Source: Sphingomonas aquatilis
GTDB taxonomy: Bacteria > Pseudomonadota > Alphaproteobacteria > Sphingomonadales > Sphingomonadaceae
Direction of reading: 5' to 3'
Length of the DNA: 64,000 bases
NCBI RefSeq assembly: GCF_014196115.1
Contig: NZ_JACIDB010000011.1
Span: 1-64,000, forward strand
Shown: in pieces, positions 52,927 to 60,838 of the stretch
Layout: every line of letters begins with the position of its first letter
How positions within the stretch are numbered: position 1 is the first letter of the stretch
The notes under the pieces: generated by a model
Told to the model about the DNA's origin: nothing
Database searches by the model: none
The model's input: only the letters and a program-made list of their open reading frames with translations
Program-made: the position numbers and the translations under genes

Positions 52927-54350
52927 CGCGTCGGCCCTCCCCTACCAGGGCTTCGATCCCGCTCCCGCTCGCGGGCCATCCGCGCGCGTTCTCGCTCCTG
53001 AACCTGACGCATTACCTCGTCGATATCGGTCGGTGCGGTTGCCGGATCGTGGCGGGTGATTGGTGTCCGAGTTTCCTCCTTCTGCCGCTCGGGGTCGACG
53101 GGTTCGGGCGAGCGGACCGCATCCGTCTGATCGCGAAGACGACGTGCCTCGATCCGGTCCCTCATCGCGCTGGACCGGGCGATCGCGGCGGCGATCGGGT
53201 CCGCTGGCGCATCGCTTGCCTCCGCTTCGAGTCCACCAAGTCGGGTGTCCAACGCCCGCAGCACGCGGAGCGTATGGGCGGCCTGGATGGAGTTCGGTTC
53301 GGGGTCGGGCAGAACCTCGACGAACCGTTGCAGGCTTTTCGCGACCGTCTGGTTGACGACCGACGGGGTGGCACTGAGCTCGGCGATCGACTGCAGATAG
53401 GCGTCCCTGACGACGGCCTGTTGCTCGGTAAGGATAGCCCGAACCGGATCGGCTGTGGTCGCGTTCGCGAAGCGTTGTGCGCGCGCGAGGCGGTTCGTGT
53501 CGAGCCGCGGTACCTGGCCGTTTGCTCGCACTTTCCTGGCAGCGATCGGCTCATGCTTGGGGTCTACCCCCCTCGCCTTCGCCGGCGTCGCATTCGCCTC
53601 TATGCCGCGGTCGCGCAGCTTCTGGGCGAAGCGCTGGCGGTAGCGGAAGAGGTCGTCACGGGTGGGGTGAAAACGTCGACCATCATGGTCGCGCCGTGCG
53701 AAGGTCAGGTGAACGTGCGGATGATCCCGGTCAATGTGGAGCGACGCGACCCAGGACCGGTTCGCGAATTCCTCCCGCGCGAAATCCAGCGCGGCCGCCT
53801 TGAGGCGTTCGGGATCGGTACCCGATGGCATCGAAAGGATCATCGATAGCGACGTCGCGCCCTTGCGGCGGGCATCGTCGCCCATCTCCCATTCCTGCCA
53901 ATCCTGCGCGAGCTCCTGCATGGCGCGTCCGTCACGGAGCACCTCCTCGTCGCTCGTATACAGCGCCAATTGCTTGTCGGTGCCGTGACCAAGGCGACTG
54001 ATGTAGGCGAAATTGGCGAGCACGTGCCCGCTGCCATGCTGACGTCCCGTGATGCGAACGAGGACCTCGGGGACCCGGCGTGCGGTTCGGTCCATCGTCG
54101 CGATAGCGCGACGACTGACGGCGCCTTGGGCGCCCGCACCGAATGCCTGCTTCGTCGCATAAGGTTGGCGACCGCCACCCGGTCGGCTCGTGGCCTTCGG
54201 GAACATGGAGGCGACCGCGAGCCTCAGCATTGTTCCGCCCTGCTTTGCTGGTGGAGGCGACCCGCCCCCGCTGCCGAGCCTCTGCTTCTTCGCTGGCGCG
54301 AAGATCCCCGCCATCGTGTCGAGCGTGCCCGGCGACAGGTTGAGGCTCAC
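52923..54350 (-). CDS. MOBP/VirD2-type relaxase
   Basis: 475 residues from a GTG at 54350 that overlaps the mobC stop. Motif I Tyr116 lies in ANFAYISRLG (nucleophile), motif III is HIDRDHPHVHLTFARR (His205, His212, His214) for metal binding. A basic N-terminal segment precedes motif I. The C-terminal ~200 residues are Arg/Glu-rich. It nicks oriT, stays covalently bound to the 5' end and is delivered through VirD4. The much longer upstream reading overlaps mobC in another frame and is rejected. Confidence 0.9.
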   Translation of the reverse strand: MSLNLSPGTLDTMAGIFAPAKKQRLGSGGGSPPPAKQGGTMLRLAVASMFPKATSRPGGGRQPYATKQAFGAGAQGAVSRRAIATMDRTARRVPEVLVRITGRQHGSGHVLANFAYISRLGHGTDKQLALYTSDEEVLRDGRAMQELAQDWQEWEMGDDARRKGATSLSMILSMPSGTDPERLKAAALDFAREEFANRSWVASLHIDRDHPHVHLTFARRDHDGRRFHPTRDDLFRYRQRFAQKLRDRGIEANATPAKARGVDPKHEPIAARKVRANGQVPRLDTNRLARAQRFANATTADPVRAILTEQQAVVRDAYLQSIAELSATPSVVNQTVAKSLQRFVEVLPDPEPNSIQAAHTLRVLRALDTRLGGLEAEASDAPADPIAAAIARSSAMRDRIEARRLRDQTDAVRSPEPVDPERQKEETRTPITRHDPATAPTDIDEVMRQVQERERARMARERERDRSPGRGGPTR

Positions 54351-54967
54351 GCGCGCGGTGCTCCGAACGCGCCGGTCCAATACGCGACTTCGCCCCCGAC
54401 ATAGGCGGACAGGCTGCGCCGAGTGGCGTGCAGAACGATCTTCAGGTCGGCGCACGTCTCCAGAAAGGGTTCCGCAATCCGCGCGATGTCGAGGCTGCTC
54501 TCGGGCTGGTTGGCGGCATTCATGGCATGGACCGCCTGGTTGATGTTGCGGCCGATCAGAAGGATCTGCTTGCGGACTTTTCCGACCTCCTCCTTCATGG
54601 CCGGGCATAGCCGGAGCTGCGCGGCCTTGTCCCAGAGCTGCCAGCGCAGGGCGCGTTTGATCCACTCGTTGCGGGACAGGCCGAGCGGCGCGCCAACAAT
54701 ATCGATCGCCTCGATCTCGCGCCGGTTGAGGCGGACCGTCACCCGGACCTGCTCGTCTGAATGACCCTCGTGATCGAGCCTACCTGCCGCCCCCGCGATG
54801 GGCAGGTCATCATGTTCCGACGCAAGCACCGTGCGCGTGAGGATCTGCGCGATCCAGGCGCTCCGGGTCTGGCCATGGGCGGCCGCGACGCGGTCGATCT
54901 CCGCGATCAGATCGTCCTTGAGCCGAAGACTGATCACCACTTTCAAAGCCCCGTGCAGCGGTGCCAT
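54347..54967 (-). CDS. mobC: MobC-like relaxosome accessory protein
   Basis: 206 residues. Two ribbon-helix-helix-like parts: RLKDDLIAEIDRVAAAHGQT near 12 and TVRLNRREIEAIDIVGAPLG near 75, each followed by SAWI/NEWI helices. A MobC-type segment KQILLIGRNINQAVHAMNAA follows near 135. It binds oriT DNA and helps the relaxase. The tandem RHH plus MobC fusion is longer than usual MobC (~120). Its start lies 5 bases from the oriT inverted repeat, so autoregulation is likely. Confidence 0.8.
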   Translation of the reverse strand: MAPLHGALKVVISLRLKDDLIAEIDRVAAAHGQTRSAWIAQILTRTVLASEHDDLPIAGAAGRLDHEGHSDEQVRVTVRLNRREIEAIDIVGAPLGLSRNEWIKRALRWQLWDKAAQLRLCPAMKEEVGKVRKQILLIGRNINQAVHAMNAANQPESSLDIARIAEPFLETCADLKIVLHATRRSLSAYVGGEVAYWTGAFGAPRA

Positions 54968-54971
54968 CGAG

Positions 54972-55012
54972 CCAATGTATTACATTGGTGCCAGATGGCA
55001 TATCCTGCCATC
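54972..55012 (+). other. Candidate oriT with border-like nic core
   Basis: A perfect inverted repeat CCAATGTA-T-TACATTGG (54972-54988) is followed by TGCCA-GA-TGGCA and then ATATCCTG^C at 55000-55008. Read on the minus strand the core is TGGCAGGATAT, the same as the T-DNA border core, and ATCCTG^C matches the RP4-type nic consensus. The expected nick is after 55007. GATGGCA/TGCCATC arms (54994-55012) form a hairpin around it. It lies directly upstream of mobC and the MOBP relaxase. Confidence 0.8.
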
Positions 55013-55051
55013 CCTCATAATTGATCCACCCTCGTACAAAAACCAATTAGA

Positions 55052-55069
55052 TGGAGTGAAATCACTCCA
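55052..55069. repeat. 18-bp palindrome near oriT
   Basis: TGGAGTGAAATCACTCCA reads the same on both strands except for the AA/TT centre. It lies 44 bases right of the nic site and may be a binding site for a relaxosome protein or repressor. Confidence 0.6.
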
Positions 55070-55124
55070 GACGCGGAGTGGGCTGTATTGCCGAGGTTAT
55101 TGCAAGCACATGGACGCCTGATAT

Positions 55125-55139
55125 GTTCGACAGTCGAAC
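55125..55139. repeat. 15-bp inverted repeat near oriT
   Basis: GTTCGAC-A-GTCGAAC has perfect 7-base arms. It is in the same gap between mobC and the divergent gene at 55282, together with the palindrome at 55052. Confidence 0.55.
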
Positions 55140-55281
55140 GGCCTTGGCAGTCGTCATTGATGCCGGTCCGGTATCGACACCGTCGATCTGGACAAGATCA
55201 ATACCCTGATACCTAGTAATCTTGGAGAGGGTCGGCCATGTTTGTGCTGTCCACGAATTGCAGCACAAGAGAGAACGCCAC

Positions 55282-55548
55282 ATGCCTCGTGCGAAATCCA
55301 ACACCGGTGATCTGGCGGCCATCGCGGCGAGACGCGAGGCGCTGCTTGCCGAACTGGCGCGCGTCGACGAGCAGGCGAAGCAAGCGACGGAAGCGGCCCG
55401 TGACGCCGGTCGTCCTGTCCTTCTGGCCGCGCTCGAGCGGGTCAAGATCGCTGCCATCGAGAAGTCCGACGCCCGCACGATCGCAGCGGCGCTCGCCTCC
55501 CATGGCGGCAAGGCAGTGGCTGAACGACTGGCCGCGCTCTCGGGCTGA
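55282..55548 (+). CDS. Small coiled-coil protein divergent from mobC
   Basis: 88 residues from an ATG at 55282 (MPRAKSNTGDLAAIA), preceded by GAGAGAACGCC; a longer frame begins in the oriT region. Helical throughout: RREALLAELARVDEQAKQA and AIEKSDARTIAAALASHGGK. It recalls the small TraC/MobC-like accessory proteins found beside relaxases on Rhizobiales plasmids, but no family can be claimed. Confidence 0.6.
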   Translation: MPRAKSNTGDLAAIAARREALLAELARVDEQAKQATEAARDAGRPVLLAALERVKIAAIEKSDARTIAAALASHGGKAVAERLAALSG

Positions 55549-56273
55549 TCGGTCGGCCGGGGCGAGCGTATTCTGGAGGATCGCATGTCCGACCAACGGC
55601 GTGTCAGCGGCAGCCGTTCGCGGATCCGATCGCGCGAAGGGAACAGGGCATCAGAGCGGCGTTCCCGCGACCCCCTCCCCCTCTCCGCTTGCCGGCGACC
55701 AGTCCCCGGAGCTCGGATAGCTGTCGTGAACGGTCGCTCGACGGATCGTCGGTAGCACACCCGTCGTAGCGGATGCCGTTCCCGCGATCGCACCAGTCCG
55801 TCGCAGCGAGGACGGCACCGGCTCCCGGCAACCAAGGCTCCTCGGCCGCTAGCCTCGCGCCTTTCACCAGCCCCATCGCGGTCGCAACGGGTACGATGGC
55901 GGGACATGGGCGATCGTGCGGAGTCGCTGACGTTGCCTAGATCATGACGACCAGGCGATCCGATCGAGGCTATCGGCAGATAGCGAGCTCCGTTGCCGCT
56001 GGTCCGCTTCCCAACGGCCGCTGACCCGCGTTTGGCGTGCACGCGCAAGCCCCAACGCGACGCTACCTGACACAGGAACGGTCACCCTGCGGCCGATCAA
56101 TCACACCGATTCGTCGCTCGGCATGAGGAGCGACGGGGATGGTCCCTGGCGGTCAGCCCCCCTCCCCTTCCGGCCGGTGTATGACGCCGGCTGTGCTGGC
56201 GGAGTGCCATCGACGGGGCGGTCGCGATCATGGCCGGGAGACTTACCCCCTCCCCTCCCCGGTCAGCTTGTCG
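55549..56273. other. Gene-poor stretch, no supported gene
   Basis: About 725 bases. Open frames on both strands have no ribosome site and the biased composition of chance readings in GC-rich DNA. No long repeats or terminators were recognised. Confidence 0.5.
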
Positions 56274-56615
56274 TCACTTCCCGGCTTTTGCCTTCCGCGC
56301 CTCTTCGGTCAGGGCCAAGTCAAGGAGAAGCGTCATTGCCTCACCCTTTGAAACGCGGTTGCGCCAGACGAAGTCCTCGAAGCGAGCACGATCCTCGGGA
56401 CGGCACCGGACGTGCACCGCGTCGGTAAAGGTCGGCTGCCGGACCTTGGGCGCCGGCCGCTGCGCCGGTGCGGGAGCCGGCTTTTCGGAGCGAAAGCCCA
56501 GCCCCTCCCCTGCTGATTTGGCTGCGGCCAGCTGTTCAGCGGTGGGGACCGGAATGTCATCATCAGCGGCGAAGCTGGTGATCGATCGACGCGATGCCGC
56601 AGGCTTCTCGCTCAT
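56274..56615 (-). CDS. Small ParA partner (ParB/ParG-like)
   Basis: 113 residues, ATGA overlap with parA. A disordered Pro/Ala-rich N-terminus (VPTAEQLAAAKSAGEG, APAPAQRPAPKVRQPT) is followed by a C-terminal DNA-binding-like part VHVRCRPEDRARFEDFVWRN and SKGEAMTLLLDLAL, resembling ribbon-helix-helix (ParG-type). It probably binds the upstream repeats as centromere-binding protein and represses the operon. Confidence 0.7.
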   Translation of the reverse strand: MSEKPAASRRSITSFAADDDIPVPTAEQLAAAKSAGEGLGFRSEKPAPAPAQRPAPKVRQPTFTDAVHVRCRPEDRARFEDFVWRNRVSKGEAMTLLLDLALTEEARKAKAGK

Positions 56616-57286
56616 GCGCCCAGTCCTTCCTTGAGCAGCGTCACTACGTCGAACGCGAAGGCGTTAGCGTTCGCCTTCGCGCTGTCGAGTGAACCGACAT
56701 CCGCCGCAGTCATGTCGTCCAGCGTACCGCCCATACTGAACAGGCCGCGGAATGCACCGCGCTCGGCGATAGCGGTCGAGATCATCGGGACGTCTGCATC
56801 TTCCAGATTGCCGACGACGGCTTTCAGGTCACGCGGCCACAGCCTCGTCGAAGCAGGCGTCCGCGTCAGAACCGCGGCAAAGGGCAAGGGGCGCTGGCGC
56901 GCGGTACCGGCATTGCGAATCGCCTTGAACGCGCGCGCAGCTTCCATGGCGTCGAGTTCGGAGCCCTGGATCGGGACAAGGGCGAGATGCGACATCATCA
57001 GTGCGTTGGTCGCCCGCGCGCTGGCCTTCCCTTCCAGGTCGACGATGACATAGTCGGCGCGTTTACGCGCCGCGTCGATCGTACTGATGATCTCGTCCTC
57101 ATCGATCTCGGGTACCACCTCGATATTGTCAGGCTTCCCGTCCTTCGCCGCCCAGCGTGACAGCGGGAAATTCGGGTCGGCGTCGATCATCACGACGCTC
57201 GACCCTTTCGAAGCGAGAACCGTCGCGAGAATGAGCGAGGTAGTGGTCTTCCCCACCCCGCCCTTCGGGGACAGCATCGATATCAC
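56612..57286 (-). CDS. parA: ParA-family partition ATPase
   Basis: 224 residues from a GTG at 57286; an ATG at 57277 is possible. The deviant Walker A is SPKGGVGKTT (residues 6-15), Walker A' MIDADPNFPLSRWA, Walker B YVIVDLEGKAS. No N-terminal HTH, so it is of the small type Ib class (ParF/MIPZ-like) and repression falls to its partner. It moves plasmid copies over the nucleoid. Transcription starts from the repeat-rich region to the right. Confidence 0.9.
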   Translation of the reverse strand: MISMLSPKGGVGKTTTSLILATVLASKGSSVVMIDADPNFPLSRWAAKDGKPDNIEVVPEIDEDEIISTIDAARKRADYVIVDLEGKASARATNALMMSHLALVPIQGSELDAMEAARAFKAIRNAGTARQRPLPFAAVLTRTPASTRLWPRDLKAVVGNLEDADVPMISTAIAERGAFRGLFSMGGTLDDMTAADVGSLDSAKANANAFAFDVVTLLKEGLGA

Positions 57287-57389
57287 CGGCAACAGATGTC
57301 TCCTCAGGTTGATCGGCGGATGTGCACATGTGACGCACCAACCACGCCGCGAACGTGTGACCAAAGTTGCACAAGCCCCCATTGGTGAC

Positions 57390-57416
57390 AAGTGCGCGAT
57401 GGTCGCTTGCGCACTT
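57390..57416. promoter_or_regulatory. Inverted repeat in parA promoter region
   Basis: Arms AAGTGCGC and GCGCACTT separated by 11 bases lie 104 bases upstream of the parA start. It may be an operator for the parA operon. Shorter GTGAC elements (57330, 57357, 57385) lie between it and parA. Confidence 0.55.
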
Positions 57417-57434
57417 TATTGACATGTAAGCCGT

Positions 57435-57468
57435 GTGAACATGGGCACCGCGTGAGCATTGCGGGCGT
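57435..57468 (-). repeat. Two inverted iteron-like units
   Basis: On the minus strand GCTCAC and GTTCAC lie exactly 17 bases apart. The unit GCTCACGCGGTGCCCAT (57441-57457) is close to the unit at 57861. The orientation is opposite to the main array. Confidence 0.65.
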
Positions 57469-57615
57469 TGGATGGCTGGCAATGGGTCAGGCACCGGACG
57501 CGGCTTGCACTCGCGTCCGACAAGCGACCACAGTGCCGCGTTCCCGACAGCATCGCCCCGTGCGCCAGGGGACCGCCTTCGCTCGGCGATCGGACGGCAC
57601 GTTCAAGCGCCACGT

Positions 57616-57657
57616 GTGAGCATGCTCACATTGAGCACATGCTCACGAGGAAACTCG
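57616..57657. repeat. Palindrome plus two 17-bp iteron units
   Basis: GTGAGCATGCTCAC (57616-57629) is a perfect palindrome. GCTCAC at 57624 and 57641 are 17 bases apart, and the first unit ends in ACAT as in the main array. Confidence 0.65.
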
Positions 57658-57860
57658 CAGAGGCACTCGCCCTCCCCTGCCCTCACGCCTGCTTAGGACG
57701 ACCAGCGTCTATTCCACGCAACCGCGTTCAGCCAGCGATGGGAGTTGACCGAGTTTCGCCGACCGAGCAATCAGCGCAACCAAACCGCCGAGGCGTTGTC
57801 CGATCGCCTTTCGCGACCGGCGACGTCAGCGATCCCAGTGCAGCCTTGGTGTGGTCGTAA

Positions 57861-57996
57861 GCTCACCGCGGCGACATGTTCACACCGCACTCATGTACAC
57901 ATCGCTCTGATATTCACCCTGGTCACACGTTCACATAGCTAGGACGTTCACCTTGGCGACATGCTCACCGCCTGAATATGTTCACCTCGATACCCG
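57861..57996 (+). repeat. Eight-unit 17-bp iteron array
   Basis: A hexamer G(C/T)TCAC or close variant begins at 57861, 57878, 57895, 57912, 57929, 57946, 57963 and 57980, an exact 17-base period over eight units. Units at 57861 and 57946 share GGCGACAT at the end. The regular spacing is nearly two helical turns, as in plasmid origin iterons and centromeres. No replication initiator gene is nearby; parA and its partner are 575 bases to the left. It is either the partition centromere or an origin. Confidence 0.8.
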
Positions 57997-58183
57997 TGGA
58001 ACGGCCTCGCCACATCATTGGCCATCCTGTCACCGCCCGCACCCGAACCGCGCGGCGCTGCCGCGGGGAGGGGGAGCAGGTCGTCGGCGCTCTGCTGGTG
58101 AGTGCAGCTACCTGGGACGAATAGGCTCCTGTACTGGCGAGAGGCGCAACCGCGCTTCAGCCGCGACGATCCTCCTTGAACCT

Positions 58184-58217
58184 GTCGACAATGCGCCCAT
58201 GTTCACGCTGTGAACGT
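58184..58217. repeat. Iteron palindrome
   Basis: GTTCACGCTGTGAAC (58201-58215) has the iteron hexamer in both orientations and is preceded at -17 by a degenerate unit ending CCCAT. Confidence 0.55.
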
Positions 58218-58326
58218 TTGCGCGCGCCGTTGTGCGTATCACCGCCCCGCGAGAAGACCCTGCGGCAGAGAGCAAGCTGGACCGAATTCCTACCGGCTCG
58301 CGGCTACTTGGTCGCGAGGTTTATAC

Positions 58327-58394
58327 ATTCACCGCGCTGACATGTTCACGCCGTGCACACGTCCCAACCTTCAAAATGCTCACACCGTGAACGT
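58327..58394 (+). repeat. Second iteron cluster (four units)
   Basis: Units begin ATTCAC (58327), GTTCAC (58344), GTCCCA (58361, degenerate) and GCTCAC (58378), again 17 bases apart. The first unit, ATTCACCGCGCTGACAT, is close to the 57861 unit. GTGAAC at 58387 gives an inverted copy, and looser GCTCAC, GTGCAC and GTACAC elements continue to 58427. Confidence 0.7.
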
Positions 58395-58427
58395 TAGCCA
58401 TGTGCTCACTCGGTGCACATTGTACAC

Positions 58428-58849
58428 TTTGCGCACATGGTCGTCGGAGGCATGGTGCACCGGCTTGCCTCGGTGGCGGCCACGTCGCCGGCCGGAATGG
58501 TCGCTGCGCCCAGGCAATAACCAACGGTCGCCCTGACCATCTAGCCGCACACCAGCCAGACATACGACGCCGATCGCAGAATGGCGTCGCCCACCAGCAG
58601 CGTTGCGTCGGCCGGAAACGACGGCCGATAGCTTTGGCCGCGCCGGATCCAGAGGCCATCCAAGCTCGGCAGGGTTGACAAGGGGAGGTCGCCCAAATGC
58701 GATGCCGCGTCATGCGCGCCGACTTTGCGAGCCAAAGATGCGCCGAAAGAAGCTGACGAACGCTCGGCAGGTGCCGCCGCACAATTTCGACCTCGATGTC
58801 GCGCGGCCGCTTTGCCACTACACCTCTGCTCCGTGCAGCCGGCGGCCAG
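58428..58849. other. Gene-poor stretch right of the iterons
   Basis: No supported gene. A minus strand reading from a TTG at 58735 to 58541 (ARKVGAHDAASHLGDLPL, ending SASYVWLVCG) looks somewhat protein-like, but it has no ATG or clear ribosome site and is left unannotated. Confidence 0.4.
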
Positions 58850-58888
58850 GAAGCCGGCGGCGTGCCCCGCGGGGCACGCCGTCGCTTC
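58850..58888. repeat. Strong hairpin with 22-bp perfect palindrome
   Basis: Arms GGCGTGCCCC and GGGGCACGCC around a central GC (58859-58880) form an unbroken palindrome. Outer arms GAAGC and GCTTC (58850-58854, 58884-58888) extend it. No T-run follows. It sits five bases before the larger multi-stem structure. Confidence 0.7.
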
Positions 58889-58892
58889 GGAA

Positions 58893-59014
58893 CCGGGTGT
58901 TGGAAACCAAGAGTGAGCTTGGCGCGAACGCCTTTAGCCGGGCGGCCTGGACATACGCGTCCGCCACCCGGTCAATCGAACCGGCTCTCACTCTTCGGGG
59001 TTTCCACGCCCCGG
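58893..59014. ncRNA. Candidate structured RNA or DNA element, multi-stem
   Basis: A long closing stem joins 58893-58897 with 59010-59014, 58902-58908 (GGAAACC) with 58999-59005 (GGTTTCC) and 58909-58917 (AAGAGTGAG) with 58987-58995 (CTCACTCTT), leaving only a three-base bulge. Inside are small hairpins GGCG-CGAA-CGCC (58921-58932), GGAC-ATACGC-GTCC (58949-58962) and CCGGT-CAATCGA-ACCGG (58968-58984). No protein frame explains the pairing. It could be a non-coding RNA on either strand or a folded single-strand origin. The strand is not determined. Confidence 0.5.
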
Positions 59015-59200
59015 CCCGCGTCTCCGCAGGCGCCTCATCCTTACCGAACGGCTGCACCGCGGCGCAACCCGCCATTGTCCCGCTATTCTGTGGTATCTCT
59101 CGAAGAAGCCTTCTCCCTTGGGCCAGCGCCCGCCGCGATCGCCTAGAGACCGACGACAGGGAGAGAAAATCGCGAGGATCCCCCCTCAAGGTCTGACGGC

Positions 59201-59341
59201 TCACTCCTCCCAGAGCGGCTTGGGATTGCGGCGACGCTTGGCCTTTGATGGCCGGGGGAGGGGGGATGCCGCATCGAGCTCCCGATTGATTGCCGCCAGG
59301 TCCGAACGCCACGCCTGGATACGAGCCGATTGGTCATGCAT
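59201..59341 (-). CDS. 46-residue basic-tailed peptide
   Basis: Starts MHDQSARIQAWRSDLAAINR and ends KAKRRRNPKPLWEE. GGAGG lies 6-7 bases before the ATG. A helical acidic/neutral N-half and a strongly basic C-half suggest nucleic-acid binding. Too short for usual gene finders. It may be a conserved small leading-region protein; no family known to me. Confidence 0.55.
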   Translation of the reverse strand: MHDQSARIQAWRSDLAAINRELDAASPLPRPSKAKRRRNPKPLWEE

Positions 59342-59841
59342 GGAAAGCCTCCGTCTGTTCGAGTGAAGACGAGGTGCCGCTGGACGGTCGGTTGGGGCCG
59401 GGGTCCAGGACTGCGCCAGCAGCCGCGCGAGCGGGGCGTGGGGGAGCCGATTGTCTCGGCCCTGGAGCGCCAGCGGAACGGGCCGGGAGAATTGGGGGAA
59501 CCGCGCATCCTTGACGCCGACCCCGGCCGGCCGTCACACTGGGGAGACGTCGACGACAGCCTCTTCTTTTTTTCCCGTTGGACGCGGCGATCCGCGAGCA
59601 AGCGACATGCCCCAACGAGGTAACGAGCCCAAGACGGCCCCGATATGACGCGGCCGTGCAGGTGCAGCTTCGCCGGGTTGACCGAGCGCGGTCACGGCAT
59701 CGCTGCGTGGGTCACCATGATCGATGGCGACAGCTCCCCTGACCATCGCGATCCTCGGCCTGGCGCCTCTCGCCGGATCGGACGCACTGGGCGCGCTGCC
59801 AGCACCGGACCCCGGCGGCAGGACCGCCGGAGCCCGACCGA
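59342..59841. other. Gene-poor stretch, no supported gene
   Basis: About 500 bases left of the DUF3768 gene. Only chance frames were seen, without ribosome sites or family-like sequence. Confidence 0.45.
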
Positions 59842-60234
59842 TCAGCGCTCGTCGGCGCGCATGATCGTCAGGACGCGTACCGTCACGGATGGGTCTGAGG
59901 GGTCTTCCGAGCCGGCGGACAGGTCGGCGTTGTAATAGTCGATCTTCCACATGCAGGCTGCGCCTTCAAAGTCGAACGTGCCGAGGTCGTGTTCGCCATA
60001 AGGGTCGTTCGCGCGCGTGAAGGCGTCATAGCCCCGGATCGCTCGGAGGAGTTCGGCGCGCTTGCGGAAGTTGCGGAAGATGCCAACGTCGCCGATCAGT
60101 TCGGCGATCCCGCTGGTCATCATGACCCGGTCGGTGCCGGGCTGGGTGATGTGATCGCGCAGCCGGTCGTTGAGGCGCGCGATCGCGCTGGCGGCATCGG
60201 CGGTACTTGCAGGCCGGGGGGTGGCATCGGACAT
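59842..60234 (-). CDS. DUF3768-like protein
   Basis: 130 residues from an ATG at 60234. The family pattern is seen: ARLNDRLRDHI, VMMTSGIAELIGD, then ANDPYGEHDLGTFDFEGA, WKIDYYNADL and TVRVLTIMRADE. DUF3768 proteins are widespread on alphaproteobacterial plasmids and conjugative elements; the function is unknown. The upstream in-frame extension to 60318 lacks a better start. Confidence 0.85.
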   Translation of the reverse strand: MSDATPRPASTADAASAIARLNDRLRDHITQPGTDRVMMTSGIAELIGDVGIFRNFRKRAELLRAIRGYDAFTRANDPYGEHDLGTFDFEGAACMWKIDYYNADLSAGSEDPSDPSVTVRVLTIMRADER

Positions 60235-60499
60235 GACGGTCTCCTTGACGCTCGAGCCCCGGTGATCGGGGCCTTTCGACACGCGGCAGGACCGCCGGGG
60301 CATAGCCGCCCGGCGCACCCGAAGGGTCGAAACGGCAGTGGAGAAGCCCGCGCCAGCGGGCTTGCGCCGGGCTGCGCCTCGGCGAGGACGTGCGCGCCAG
60401 GAAAGTCCCGGATGATCGCCGGAAGAGAGTAGGGGGCCGCCCTGCCAAGCCGCCCCACCATGCTGGACGAAAGCGGAGCCGACCCGCTATCCTTCATCG

Positions 60500-60826
60500 A
60501 TGGAGACCGGCGCCGACATCATCGCCCTGTGGCCCCGCTGGCTGGAAAACGTCGGCGAGATGCGTCGGATGAACGCGCTCGTTCGCGTACGCTGCGCGGT
60601 CTGCGGGACGATACTGCGCGTCGACCTCGACGACATCGTTGCCCGCCATGGCGTGGGCTATTCGCTGGTCGACAAGCTGGAGCGCTGCCGAATGGTCGGC
60701 TGTGCGGGCTCGACCTTCTATCTCGCATCGCGGACCTACGGGCAGGCCTGGACGGCGCTGCTGCGCGATCCGGCGTTGCTCGGGAGCTTCGCGACGTTGC
60801 CACCGGTCCGTACCGCGCTCGGTTGA
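60500..60826 (+). CDS. Four-cysteine zinc-binding-like protein
   Basis: 108 residues. Cys32 and Cys35 (RCAVCGTIL) and Cys63 and Cys68 (LERCRMVGC) can bind zinc. The middle helix reads DLDDIVARHGVGYSL. It ends 12 bases before the SRAP gene on the same strand, so they form an operon. No family is recognised; such proteins often adjoin SRAP genes in sphingomonads (recollection, not checked). Confidence 0.7.
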   Translation: METGADIIALWPRWLENVGEMRRMNALVRVRCAVCGTILRVDLDDIVARHGVGYSLVDKLERCRMVGCAGSTFYLASRTYGQAWTALLRDPALLGSFATLPPVRTALG

Positions 60827-60838
60827 CGGCCCACAGCG

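Noticed and set aside
55062..56048. 328-codon minus strand open frame
   Set aside because: Arg/Ser-rich composition, no ribosome site, overlaps the better supported gene at 55282.
57861..57996. CRISPR array
   Set aside because: Period of 17 bases with 6-base conserved cores is far too short for repeat-spacer units and no cas genes are present.
58541..58735. 64-codon minus strand reading
   Set aside because: Somewhat protein-like but only a TTG start, no ribosome site and no recognised family.
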